Assembly (NCBI RefSeq): GCF_003002915.1
Contig: NZ_PVTG01000004.1
Span: 248,001-312,000, forward strand
Source: Geodermatophilus tzadiensis
Lineage (GTDB): Bacteria > Actinomycetota > Actinomycetes > Mycobacteriales > Geodermatophilaceae
DNA: 64,000 bases
Reading direction: 5' to 3'
Below, one piece after another: positions 1 through 7,598 of this stretch (its first letter is position 1; each line of letters begins with the position of its first letter). The notes under the pieces are model-generated. The model saw only the letters and a list, made by a program, of their open reading frames with translations, was not told the DNA's origin and did no database searches. The translations under genes were made by a program, and so were the position numbers.

Positions 1-2
1 TC

Positions 3-1469
3 GTGGACCTCGGCGCCGCCGCGCTGACCCCCGGGCTGACCGACGGCCACCTGCACCCGGTCATGGGCCTGCAGCTCACCGCCGACGTCGACCTCTCCAC
101 GGCCCGCTCCCTCGAGGAGGTGCACGAGCGGCTGGCCGCGGCCGCCGACGGGCGGCCCCGCGACGCCTGGGTGCGGGCCTGGGGCCTGGACCCGAACCTC
201 TTCGGCGGCCGGCCGGTCACCAACGCCCCCGTCGAGGCGGCCGTGGGCGGCCGCCCGGCCTTCGTCCGGCTCTTCGACGCGCACTCGGCCCTCGCCACCG
301 ACCGTGCACTGGCGATCGCCGGCGTCGACGGCCCGCGGCAGTTCGCGCAGCGCTCCAGCGTGGTGTGCGACGACGGCGGCCGCCCCACCGGGCTGCTGCT
401 GGAGTTCCCCGCGATGGACCTGGTGCAGGACCACGTCCCGCTCGACCCGGTCCCGCTCCGGGGCGCCCAGTTGCGCGCCCTGCTCGGCGAGATGGCGGCC
501 ACCGGCCTCACCGGCGGCCACGTGATGGACCTGCTCGGCGACAGCCAGGCCGTGGTCGCCGCCGCCGAGGACCTCGGCGACCTCCCGCTGCGGCTGCGCT
601 TCGCGCCGTGGTGTGTGCCCGGGGTGGACCCCGACGGGATGGCCGAGCTGGTGGACCTGCAGACCCGCCGCGGCCGGCGCTGGTCGGTCGGCGGGGTCAA
701 GTTCATGGTCGACGGCACGGTCGACAACGGGACGGCCTGGCTGGAGCAGCCCGACGCGCTGGGGGAGTCCACGGAGAGCTTCTGGCCCGACCCGGCCGAC
801 TACACCGCCGCGGTCCGGGCGCTGGCCGCGCTGGGGATCCCCACGGCGACCCACGCGATCGGCGACGCCGCGGTGCGGCACGTCCTCGACGCGCTCGCCG
901 GGCTGCCCCGCCCGCCGGCCGGGCCGCACCGGGTGGAGCACATCGAGACGCTGCCGACGGAGCTGGTGGGCCGGTTCGTCCGGCAGGGGGTCGTGGCCAG
1001 CATGCAGCCGACGCACTGCACGCACTTCACCCGCGCCGACCACACCGACAACTGGTCGGCCCGGCTCGGCCGGGAGCGGGCCGACCGGGCCTGGCGCTGC
1101 CGCGACCTGCGCGACGCCGGCGTGCCGCTGGTCCTCGGCTCGGACTGGCCGGTGGCGCCGTTCGACCCCCGCCGGGTGCTCGCCGACGCGCAGCTGCGCC
1201 GGCCCGCGGGCGAGCCGGACGTCGCACCGGTGCAGCCGCACCAGGGCCTCACGCCGCTCATGGCGCTGCAGGGCTACACGTCCGCGGCCGCCTGGGCCGC
1301 CGGGGAGGCCGGGGTCGCGGGCCGGGTCGAGGTGGGGGCGCGCGCCGACCTGACCGCCTTCGCCGTCGACCCGCTCGTCGCCGACCCCGACGAGCTGGCC
1401 GACGCGCCGGTCGTGGCGACCGTCGTGGACGGCGCCGTCGTGCACCGCAGCGCGCTGGTCGACGGTTAG
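3..1469 (+). CDS. Amidohydrolase, YtcJ-like metal-dependent hydrolase (5' end outside window)
   Basis: Probable zinc-dependent amidohydrolase acting on an unidentified C-N bond in the cytoplasm. The visible 488 residues begin just before the DGHLHP motif, which supplies the first two metal histidines. A VKFMVDG lysine near residue 233, the HAIGD and EHIE histidines near 284 and 313, and the GSDWPV aspartate near 381 follow in the order usual for the YtcJ (amidohydrolase 3) family. Members are usually about 530-550 residues, so roughly 40-60 N-terminal residues, including the small beta-sandwich strand, should lie upstream of the window. The stop overlaps the stop of the convergent tetR gene. 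Family call is firm; substrate is unknown. Confidence 0.85.
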   Translation: MDLGAAALTPGLTDGHLHPVMGLQLTADVDLSTARSLEEVHERLAAAADGRPRDAWVRAWGLDPNLFGGRPVTNAPVEAAVGGRPAFVRLFDAHSALATDRALAIAGVDGPRQFAQRSSVVCDDGGRPTGLLLEFPAMDLVQDHVPLDPVPLRGAQLRALLGEMAATGLTGGHVMDLLGDSQAVVAAAEDLGDLPLRLRFAPWCVPGVDPDGMAELVDLQTRRGRRWSVGGVKFMVDGTVDNGTAWLEQPDALGESTESFWPDPADYTAAVRALAALGIPTATHAIGDAAVRHVLDALAGLPRPPAGPHRVEHIETLPTELVGRFVRQGVVASMQPTHCTHFTRADHTDNWSARLGRERADRAWRCRDLRDAGVPLVLGSDWPVAPFDPRRVLADAQLRRPAGEPDVAPVQPHQGLTPLMALQGYTSAAAWAAGEAGVAGRVEVGARADLTAFAVDPLVADPDELADAPVVATVVDGAVVHRSALVDG

Positions 1470-2089
1470 GAGCCGGCGCCGCCCGGGGTCAGCCGGGCGG
1501 CGAGGTCGCGGGCCGCGGCCACCGCGCAGCGGCGGAACAGCTCGTCGTCCCCGGTGCACAGCCAGTTGACCGACAGGCCGAACAGCAGGCCCAGCGCCGA
1601 CTCGGCCAGCACCTCGACGTCGCCGGACCAGGTGCCGCCGTGCGCCTCGGCCACCCGGCGCAGCAGGTCGCGGACGTCGCCGCGGTACTGCTCGGTGGAC
1701 TCGCGCGCGGCGGCCCGCAGGTCGTCGTCCCGGCCGCCCATCATGGTCAGCTCCTGCAGCACGATCTCGGCCCCCGGGTCGGCGACGACGGTGTCGACGT
1801 AGCCGACCAGGGCGCGGGTCAGCACCTCCTCCGGGGTGCCGCCGGCCTCGACCGCGCGCCGCAGCAGCGCCGTCGACCGCGCGCGGTCGTCCTGGAAGAC
1901 CGCGCGCACCAGCTCGGTCTTCGAGCCGAAGGCGTAGTGCACCGCCCCGAGCGGGACACCGGCCTCCCGGGCCACCGCGCGGGTGGTGAGCGCCCACGCC
2001 CCCTCGCGCTGCATGACCCGCATGGCGGCCGCCACGAGCTGGGCCCGGCGCTGCTCGACGGGCAGGTGCGGGCGCCGCGCGCCGGTCAC
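1466..2089 (-). CDS. TetR-family transcriptional regulator of the adjacent exporter
   Basis: A 207-residue TetR-type repressor. The N-terminal helix-turn-helix lies at about residues 35-55 and contains the family-typical TTRAVAREAGVPLGAVHYAFGS stretch in part, with the YxxFxSK-like end of the recognition helix. The remainder is an alpha-helical ligand and dimer domain. The GTG start overlaps the exporter's TGA stop by 4 bp (GTGA), so the two are translationally coupled, with the exporter first. The 22-bp palindrome at 3677-3698, upstream of the operon, is the obvious operator, which suggests negative autoregulation relieved by an exported compound. Ligand unknown. A longer in-frame reading into the exporter region is not meaningful, because the exporter occupies that DNA in another frame. 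Confidence 0.9.
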   Translation of the reverse strand: MTGARRPHLPVEQRRAQLVAAAMRVMQREGAWALTTRAVAREAGVPLGAVHYAFGSKTELVRAVFQDDRARSTALLRRAVEAGGTPEEVLTRALVGYVDTVVADPGAEIVLQELTMMGGRDDDLRAAARESTEQYRGDVRDLLRRVAEAHGGTWSGDVEVLAESALGLLFGLSVNWLCTGDDELFRRCAVAAARDLAARLTPGGAGS

Positions 2090-3627
2090 CGGGCCACCGG
2101 CTCCGCGGCCGGCCGCTCCCGGGGCGCGGGGGCCGCCGGGGTCCCCGCCGGGCCGCGCAGCAGGACGACGGCCTGCACCGCGACGTACGCCGCCGTCAGC
2201 GCGGCGACGACCAGCACCGCGTGCATGCCGGTGACGAACGCCTGCCCCGCCTCGGCCAGCAGCGCCCCGGCGGCGTCCGCCGGCAGGCCGGCCGCGGCCT
2301 CCGTGGCGCCGCCCAGCGTCTCGCGCGCGGCGCCGGTGGCGTCCGCGGGTACGCCGTCGACGCCGTCGAGGTGCGCGGCGTACACCGCCAGGCCGAGGGT
2401 GCCCAGCACCGCGGTGCCCATGGCGCCGCCGAACTCGTAGGCGGTCTCCGACACCGCGGCCGCCGCGCCGGCGCGCTCGGGCGGCGCGGTGGTCAGGACG
2501 ACGTCGTTGGTCAGCGCCTCCGCCGCGCCCACGCCCGCGCCGATGAGCAGGCCGGCCGCGACCAGGACGGCCCGGTCGCCGTCCACCCCGAGCCCCGTAG
2601 CGGCGGCCAGCCCGGCCGCGGCCAGCGCCATCCCGCCGCCGATCACCCACCGCAGCGGCAGCCGGCGGGCCAGCCACGGGGCGGCCAGCGACCCGGCCAC
2701 GGTGGCGAGCGCCAGCGGCAGCATCCACAGGCCGGCCAGCAGCGGGCTCATCCCCAGCACCAGCACGAGGTACTGCGGGAGGAAGAACATGAGGCCGAGC
2801 AGCGCGAAGACGGTGAGCAGGTTCGTCGTCACCGCGACGGTGAACGCGCGGGAGGCGAACAGGCGCAGGTCGAGCAGCGGCTCGGCCAGCCGGCGCTGCC
2901 GGCGCACGAAGGTCCACAGCAGCCCCAGCCCGGCGGCGAGGGCGACGAGCACGGAGCCGCCGAGCCCGTCGTGGGCCGCGGTCTTCAGGGCGTAGACGAC
3001 CGGCAGCACGCCGGCGATCGACAGCACGGCCGACAGCGCGTCGAAGGGGCCGGGTCGCGGGTTGCGCGACTCGGGCAGCACGAGCGGGGCGCTGACCAGC
3101 AGCAGGACCATGACCGGGACGTTGGCGAGGAACACCGATCCCCACCAGAAGTGCTCGAGCAGCACCCCGCCGACGATCGGGCCGAGGGCAGCGCCGCCGG
3201 AGAACGCGGCAGCCCAGACGGCGATCGCCAGCCGCCGCTCGCGGGCGTCGGGGAACACCGAGCGCAGCAGCGCCAGCGTCGACGGCATCAGCGTGGCGCC
3301 GCCGAGGCCGAGCAGCGCCCGCGCCCCGATGAGCATCGCGGGCGAGGCGGCGAACGCCGCGAGCAGCGACGCGCACCCGAACGCCGCGGCACCCGCCACG
3401 AGCAGCCGGCGGCGGCCGATGCGGTCGCCGACGTTGCCCATGAGCACCAGCAGGCCGGCGAGCAGGAAGGAGTAGATGTCGACGATCCACAGCAGGCCGG
3501 TCGACGTGGGGCGCAGGTCGGCGGTGAGCGCGGGGACGGCGAAGCCGAGCACGGTCATGTCGACGCTGATGAGCAGGACCGGGAGTGCCAGGACGGCGAG
3601 AGCCGACCAGCGGCGGAGGGGGGTCAC
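2086..3627 (-). CDS. MFS multidrug exporter, DHA2 (14-TMS) family
   Basis: A 513-residue proton-coupled drug exporter of the inner membrane, with about 14 hydrophobic segments. Near residues 60-75 it has the loop motif GDRIGRRRLL (motif A), and motif C-like glycines follow in GGAALGPIVGG. This layout matches the QacA/SmvA-type DHA2 group. The GTG start is chosen because a GAGGAA ribosome site sits 3-4 bases upstream; an in-frame start 48 bases further out lacks support. The stop overlaps tetR by 4 bp. The perfect palindrome at 3677-3698 lies about 50 bases before the start, so expression is probably TetR-controlled. Substrate cannot be read from the sequence. Confidence 0.88.
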   Translation of the reverse strand: MTPLRRWSALAVLALPVLLISVDMTVLGFAVPALTADLRPTSTGLLWIVDIYSFLLAGLLVLMGNVGDRIGRRRLLVAGAAAFGCASLLAAFAASPAMLIGARALLGLGGATLMPSTLALLRSVFPDARERRLAIAVWAAAFSGGAALGPIVGGVLLEHFWWGSVFLANVPVMVLLLVSAPLVLPESRNPRPGPFDALSAVLSIAGVLPVVYALKTAAHDGLGGSVLVALAAGLGLLWTFVRRQRRLAEPLLDLRLFASRAFTVAVTTNLLTVFALLGLMFFLPQYLVLVLGMSPLLAGLWMLPLALATVAGSLAAPWLARRLPLRWVIGGGMALAAAGLAAATGLGVDGDRAVLVAAGLLIGAGVGAAEALTNDVVLTTAPPERAGAAAAVSETAYEFGGAMGTAVLGTLGLAVYAAHLDGVDGVPADATGAARETLGGATEAAAGLPADAAGALLAEAGQAFVTGMHAVLVVAALTAAYVAVQAVVLLRGPAGTPAAPAPRERPAAEPVAR

Positions 3628-3676
3628 GGGTTCCTCGGGACGGTCGTGGCGGGAGGGCCGCGACCAGCATCGCACG

Positions 3677-3698
3677 GACTTGGTCGATCGACCAAGTC
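3677..3698. promoter_or_regulatory. 22-bp perfect palindrome, probable TetR operator
   Basis: Two contiguous 11-bp arms, GACTTGGTCGA and TCGACCAAGTC, are exact reverse complements. The site lies about 50 bp upstream of the DHA2 exporter start and overlaps a possible TTGGTC -35 element on the minus strand. Its length and its place before a tetR-containing operon fit a TetR dimer site. Assignment to this TetR is inference from position. Confidence 0.75.
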
Positions 3699-3709
3699 TT
3701 GCCCCCTGC

Positions 3710-4561
3710 TCAGCGCCCGGCGAGGTGGTCGCCGCTGCGGGGGGAGGGGATCCGGGGTGCGGGGCCCGCCGACACGCCGCCCCGGGGAGGCTCGGGGAGG
3801 GTGGGCAGCAGGCCGGCGTCCCGGGCCCGCTGCACCGCCATCAGCCGGTCGCGCACGCCGAGCTTCCGGTACACGTGCTCGAGGTGCTTGTGCACCGTGC
3901 GGGGGGAGGTGTGCAGCCGGCGGGCGATGGCCTGCGCGGTGAGCCCGGACCCCAGGAGCGTGAGGACGGCGAGCTCCCGCTCGGTGAGGCGGGCGTCGCG
4001 CGCCCGGTCGCCCGATCCGTCCGGCAGGTCGCGGAGCACCCCGTGCTGGCGGACCAGCGCGCTCAGCGCCGGCAGCACCAGGGCGGCCAGTTCGGTGTCG
4101 GCGTCGCCGTAGTCGTCGTCGGGACGGCTGACCACGTAGGCCGCCATCCCGGCGCCGGTCCACAGCGGCAGGGCCAGCTGGCGGGCGATGCCGTGGGGCC
4201 GCGCGAACGCCGTCCACTCGGCCGCCATCGCCGCCGGGGCCACCTCGGGGGGCACCCGCCCGAGCACCTGGGGCGCCGCGCTGCCGGTGACGGCGTACCA
4301 GCGGATCAGCGGGTGGGTGGTGGCGTCCGGGCGGAAGTCGGACGGCGGCGCCATCGGCAGGTACCCGACCGGCCAGCCGCCCACGACGCGGTCCACCCAG
4401 CGGCGGTCGACGGTGTTCAGCGAGCAGCAGGCCGCACCGAAGGACGCCACGAGCAGGTCGGCCACCCGCGCGTGCGGGAACCCGCGTGTCCCGGGCTCGG
4501 CCTGCAGGAGGTCGCCGACGAGTTCCAGCCACGCTGCGTGACAGGTCGTGACCCGCGACAC
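3710..4561 (-). CDS. LuxR-family transcriptional regulator
   Basis: A 283-residue regulator with a C-terminal GerE/LuxR helix-turn-helix at about residues 208-268 (LTERELAVLTLLGSG, then SPRTVHKHLEHVYRKLGVRDR). The N-terminal 190 residues look like a GAF/PAS-type sensory domain, but no known ligand motif is visible, and there is no receiver domain or membrane segment. The start is set at the GTG at 4561 because a TACCGT -10-like hexamer (4569-4574) ends 7 bases upstream, which fits a leaderless message; an alternative GTG at 4630 would place the 18-bp palindrome inside the gene. It is divergent from the SARP gene and probably controls the shared intergenic region. Confidence 0.8.
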   Translation of the reverse strand: MSRVTTCHAAWLELVGDLLQAEPGTRGFPHARVADLLVASFGAACCSLNTVDRRWVDRVVGGWPVGYLPMAPPSDFRPDATTHPLIRWYAVTGSAAPQVLGRVPPEVAPAAMAAEWTAFARPHGIARQLALPLWTGAGMAAYVVSRPDDDYGDADTELAALVLPALSALVRQHGVLRDLPDGSGDRARDARLTERELAVLTLLGSGLTAQAIARRLHTSPRTVHKHLEHVYRKLGVRDRLMAVQRARDAGLLPTLPEPPRGGVSAGPAPRIPSPRSGDHLAGR

Positions 4562-4622
4562 GGAGCTGACGGTAGTGCGACGGTCGCTCGTGGTGCAGGG
4601 GCGAACGTCCCGCCGCCGTCCG

Positions 4623-4640
4623 CTACGCACATGTGCGTAG
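4623..4640. promoter_or_regulatory. 18-bp perfect palindrome between divergent regulators
   Basis: CTACGCACATGTGCGTAG equals its own reverse complement. It sits about 60 bp upstream of the LuxR start and about 45 bp upstream of a TAGCGT -10-like element (4678-4683) preceding the SARP gene. Position and symmetry suggest a LuxR-type dimer site acting on one or both divergent promoters. A second, weaker inverted repeat (GGACGG...CCGTCC, 4651-4668) lies next to it. Confidence 0.6.
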
Positions 4641-4755
4641 GCCTGCGTACGGACGGTCCCGGCCGTCCGGAGGTGGTTAGCGTCGTCCTCCTCCCGTCAG
4701 GAGCGGCGCCGTCGCTCCCCGTGCCCCCTGCCCGTCACGAGCGGAAGGACCCCGC

Positions 4756-5574
4756 GTGGACCGTCCTCCTGCCGCCCACGTCACGCTGCTCGACGGGTTC
4801 GGGCTGGACCTGCCCGGCCGTCCGCGGCGGTCGGCCGCCGACCAGCTGCCCCGAGCGGTGCAGCGGCTGGTCGCCCACCTGTGCCTGTCCTCGCGGCCGA
4901 CGCGGGTGGAGACGGCCGGGCACCTGTGGCCCGACGTCCCCGAGGACCACGCGCACGGGAGCCTGCGGTCGGCGCTGTGGCGGCTGAACAAGGCCGCACC
5001 CGGCCTGGTCGAGGCATCGGGGACGTGCCTCCGGCTGGCCGCGGGCGTCCGCGTCGACGTGCGCGACCTCAGCGACTGGGCGCGGCGGGCGGTGTCGCCG
5101 TCCGGAGGGCCCGACGACGTCGTCGCGCCGGACGCCGCCCTGCTGGGTGACCTCCTGCCCGGGTGGTACGACGACTGGGTGCTCCTCGAGCGGGAGCGGC
5201 TGCGCCAGCTGCGGGTGCAGGCGCTGGAGGCCGTGGCGGTCCGGCTGGCCTCGGCCGACCGCCACGCCGAGGCCCTGCAGGCGGCGCACGCCGCGGTCCG
5301 CGCCGAACCGCTGCGGGAGAGCGCCCACCGGGTGGTGGTCGGCATCCACCTGGCGCAGGGCAACGTGGCCGAGGCGGTCCGCGCCTACGAGGTGTTCTGC
5401 ACCCTGCTGGCCGACGAGCTCGGGGTGCTCCCGACCGCGCTCATGACCCGGCTGGTGGAGCACGTCCCGCGGGTGCGGCGGGCGCTCGCCGCGCAGCGCC
5501 TGCTCCGCGCTCCCGGCCGGCCCGCGCCGGTGGTCATCCGTTCGGGGGAGTGCGCCACGGAGCGTGACCGCTGA
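4756..5574 (+). CDS. SARP-type regulator (winged helix plus BTAD domain)
   Basis: A 272-residue AfsR/SARP-family activator. Residues 1-95 resemble the OmpR-like winged helix of SARPs (TLLDGFGLDLPG opening, RSALWRLN near the recognition helix). Residues about 103-250 form the bacterial transcriptional activation domain, ending in the typical AYEVFCTLLADELGVLPT stretch with TPR-like helices. There is no NB-ARC or ATPase extension, so it is a small stand-alone SARP. The GTG start has a GGAAGGA ribosome site 5-6 bases upstream. Such proteins usually activate secondary-metabolism or export genes; no biosynthetic cluster is visible beside it, so the target is open. Confidence 0.85.
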   Translation: MDRPPAAHVTLLDGFGLDLPGRPRRSAADQLPRAVQRLVAHLCLSSRPTRVETAGHLWPDVPEDHAHGSLRSALWRLNKAAPGLVEASGTCLRLAAGVRVDVRDLSDWARRAVSPSGGPDDVVAPDAALLGDLLPGWYDDWVLLERERLRQLRVQALEAVAVRLASADRHAEALQAAHAAVRAEPLRESAHRVVVGIHLAQGNVAEAVRAYEVFCTLLADELGVLPTALMTRLVEHVPRVRRALAAQRLLRAPGRPAPVVIRSGECATERDR

Positions 5575-5653
5575 GCATGGGGCGTTCCCCTCCACCGTGG
5601 CGCGCCGTGCCCGGAGGGGACCCGCGACGCCGCGGAGCACCCCGAGGAGAGAC

Positions 5654-5866
5654 GTGGTCGACGAGCCGAGTGCGGCCCTGCTCATCCGCGTCTGGCTCGA
5701 GGACGCCGGGTCGTTCCGGGCGCGGCTGCTCGCGCTGCACGACGCCACCGCGGACACGCCCGCGGAGGAGGTGACGGTCGCCGTCGCGTCCTCACCCGGG
5801 GACGTGCTCGACGCCGTCCGGGACTGGCTCGACGGGTTCACCGCCCGGGCCGGCCAGGGCGGCTGA
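5654..5866 (+). CDS. Small hypothetical protein (70 aa) downstream of the SARP gene
   Basis: A 70-residue acidic protein of unknown function. Start GTG 5654 is preferred because GAGGAGA lies 3-4 bases upstream; a frame-compatible start at 5564 would overlap the SARP gene and has no ribosome site. The sequence reads as a compact alpha/beta fold: a strand (ALLIRVWLE), a helix (FRARLLAL), a strand (EEVTVAVAS) and a final amphipathic helix (VLDAVRDWLDGF). It follows the SARP gene by 79 bases on the same strand and may be cotranscribed. I do not recognise the family. Confidence 0.65.
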   Translation: MVDEPSAALLIRVWLEDAGSFRARLLALHDATADTPAEEVTVAVASSPGDVLDAVRDWLDGFTARAGQGG

Positions 5867-5872
5867 CCCCGG

Positions 5873-6847
5873 TCAGGCCATGTCGACGGCGATCTTCAGC
5901 TGCCCCGGCCGCGGGGAGATCGCGGCGGTGAAGGCCGCCTGCACGTCGGCGACCGGGTGGACGTGGCTGACGTAGGCCTCCCGCAGCCCGGGGTGAGCCG
6001 CCAGGTACGCGCCGGCGTCGGCCAGCACCCGGCGCCGCTCCAGGGTGACGCCCGAGCGCAGGGTCAGGTTCTTGCGCAGGAAGGTCATCATGTCGAACGG
6101 GTACACCGGGTCGTCGGGCACGCCGAAGTAGAAGACCTGGCCGGCGGGCGCCACGGCGTCCAGGGCCGGCTGCAGCGTCGAGACCTGGTGGCCGACCGCC
6201 TCCACGACCACCGACGGCCGGTCGGCGTCGGACAGCCGGCCCGCCCACCGCTCGGCCCGGGCGGTGACCGTCTCGTCCACGCCGAAGACCGACGCCACGT
6301 CGCCGCGGTCGACCGGGTCCACGCCGGTCACCCGCGCCGCGCCGCGGGCCTTGAGCACCGAGCTGAACAGCAGGCCGATGGGGCCCTGGCCGATGACCGC
6401 GACCGCCTGCCCGGAGACGTCGCCGAGCTGCTCGACGGCGTAGAGCACGCAGGCCAGCGGCTGCAGCATCACCGCGGTGGTGGCCGGCAGCGCGGTGTCG
6501 TAGCGGGCGAGACCCTCGCCGTCGGTGACCACCAGCTCGGCGATGCCGTCGAACATCGACGCCCAGCCGACGACGAGGTCACCGGGGGAGTGCCCGGGGT
6601 GCCGGCTGGCGACGACCTCCCCGACGATCTCGTGCATCGGGAAGCCCGGCGCCCGGGTGGCGCCCCAGCCGTCCTCGGCGGCCGGGTGCGGCCACAGCCC
6701 GCCGCGGAAGTTGGGCAGGTCGCTGCCGCAGATCGCGCCGGCGCGGGTGGCCAGCAGCACGTGCCCCGGCGCCAGCGCGGCCGGGTCGGGCGCGGCGACC
6801 TCCACCTGCTCGAAGCGGAAGGGGCCGCTGAGCGTCTGTGCCCACAT
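5873..6847 (-). CDS. Zinc-type medium-chain alcohol dehydrogenase
   Basis: A 324-residue MDR-superfamily oxidoreductase. The GAICGSD cysteine and the MHEIVGEV histidine-glutamate pair correspond to catalytic-zinc ligands. The Rossmann motif VIGQGPIGLL lies near residue 150, with a TGVDPVD strand after it for NAD(P) ribose binding. The four-cysteine structural-zinc lobe of classical alcohol dehydrogenases is absent, as in the threonine-dehydrogenase/polyol-type subgroup with short lobes. The ATG at 6847 is chosen for the GGAGGA ribosome site just upstream; the 16 residues available further out are dispensable. Substrate unknown. A stem-loop separates it from ssb upstream. Confidence 0.82.
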   Translation of the reverse strand: MWAQTLSGPFRFEQVEVAAPDPAALAPGHVLLATRAGAICGSDLPNFRGGLWPHPAAEDGWGATRAPGFPMHEIVGEVVASRHPGHSPGDLVVGWASMFDGIAELVVTDGEGLARYDTALPATTAVMLQPLACVLYAVEQLGDVSGQAVAVIGQGPIGLLFSSVLKARGAARVTGVDPVDRGDVASVFGVDETVTARAERWAGRLSDADRPSVVVEAVGHQVSTLQPALDAVAPAGQVFYFGVPDDPVYPFDMMTFLRKNLTLRSGVTLERRRVLADAGAYLAAHPGLREAYVSHVHPVADVQAAFTAAISPRPGQLKIAVDMA

Positions 6848-6907
6848 GGTGTCCTCCGTCCGGCGCGGCGTGCCCGCACCGGGACGGTGCCACACCCGGG
6901 GACACGG

Positions 6908-6934
6908 GGTCCCGCGGTCGGTGACCGCGGGGCC
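6908..6934 (-). terminator. Stem-loop terminator after ssb
   Basis: A 12-bp stem (6908-6919 with 6923-6934, one G-U pair) closes a 3-base loop about 16 bases beyond the ssb stop codon. No T tract follows, as is common in high-GC actinobacteria. It would isolate ssb from the dehydrogenase gene downstream. Confidence 0.5.
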
Positions 6935-6950
6935 CCGGTCCTCCGTGGGG

Positions 6951-7466
6951 TCAGAAGGGCGGCTCGTCGCCGGCGTCGCCGGCCGGCGCCCCCCACGGGT
7001 CGCCGCCGCCGCGCCCGCCCCCGGTGCCCGGGCCGCTCTCGCCGGACCCGCCGCCGGGTCCGCCGAACCCGCCGGACCCGCCGCCGGGACCGCCGCCCGA
7101 GCGGGACGCCTTGGCGACGGTGGCCGTCGCGTAGCGCAGCGACGGGCCGATCTCGTCGACCTCCAGCTCGATGACGGTGCGGTTCTCGCCCTCCTTCGTC
7201 TCGAAGGAGCGCTGCTTGAGACGGCCCTGCGCCATCACCCGCGAGCCCCGGGTGAGGGACTCGGCGACGTTCTCCGCCGCCTGCCGCCAGACGCTGCAGC
7301 GCAGGAACAGCGGGTCGCCGTCCTTCCACTCCTGGGTCGAGCGGTCCAGGGTGCGCGGGGTCGAGGCGATGGTGAAGTTGGCGACCGCGGCGCCCGAGGG
7401 CGTCCAGCGCAGCTCGGGGTCGCTCGTCAGGTTGCCGATGACGGTGATGACTGTATCGCCGGCCAT
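6951..7466 (-). CDS. ssb: Single-stranded DNA-binding protein
   Basis: A 171-residue SSB. The OB fold occupies residues 1-110 ([59 protein letters not shown]). A long glycine-rich linker follows, and the C terminus ends in the acidic tip DEPPF, which binds partner repair proteins. It is not in the usual rpsF-ssb-rpsR ribosomal operon, so it is probably a second, dedicated ssb paralog. Its minus-strand promoter at 7515-7537 matches the RecA-NDp (PafBC-type) DNA-damage motif, and its neighbours are a RecD2 helicase and a phage-type recombination pair. Role inferred: coating ssDNA in damage-induced recombination. Confidence 0.93.
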   Translation of the reverse strand: MAGDTVITVIGNLTSDPELRWTPSGAAVANFTIASTPRTLDRSTQEWKDGDPLFLRCSVWRQAAENVAESLTRGSRVMAQGRLKQRSFETKEGENRTVIELEVDEIGPSLRYATATVAKASRSGGGPGGGSGGFGGPGGGSGESGPGTGGGRGGGDPWGAPAGDAGDEPPF

Positions 7467-7514
7467 GATCCGGTCCTCCGTGTCGTTCGGTGCACAGCTC
7501 AGGTGAGCGCCCGG

Positions 7515-7537
7515 AGGCTACGAGGAGCCACCGACAG
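7515..7537 (-). promoter_or_regulatory. RecA-NDp (PafBC-type) promoter of ssb
   Basis: Read on the minus strand: CTGTCGGTG, 8 bases, TAGCCT. The published mycobacterial motif for LexA-independent, PafBC-dependent damage promoters is TTGTCRGTG-N8-TAnnnT; this site matches 8 of 9 upstream bases, has the exact 8-base spacing, and matches all fixed -10 bases. The -10 ends about 48 bases before the ssb start. Confidence 0.75.
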
Positions 7538-7598
7538 TTCCCGGGGCCCGCGGCACTGTCACTGGCCGGTGTCACCATCGGCGGCCGGAGGGGTGACG

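Noticed and set aside
7556-7578. A third RecA-NDp-like promoter before recD2 (CTGTCACTG-N8-CACCAT)
   Set aside because: Upstream element matches 7 of 9 and the spacing is right, but the -10 begins with C instead of T; too weak to claim without a transcript map.
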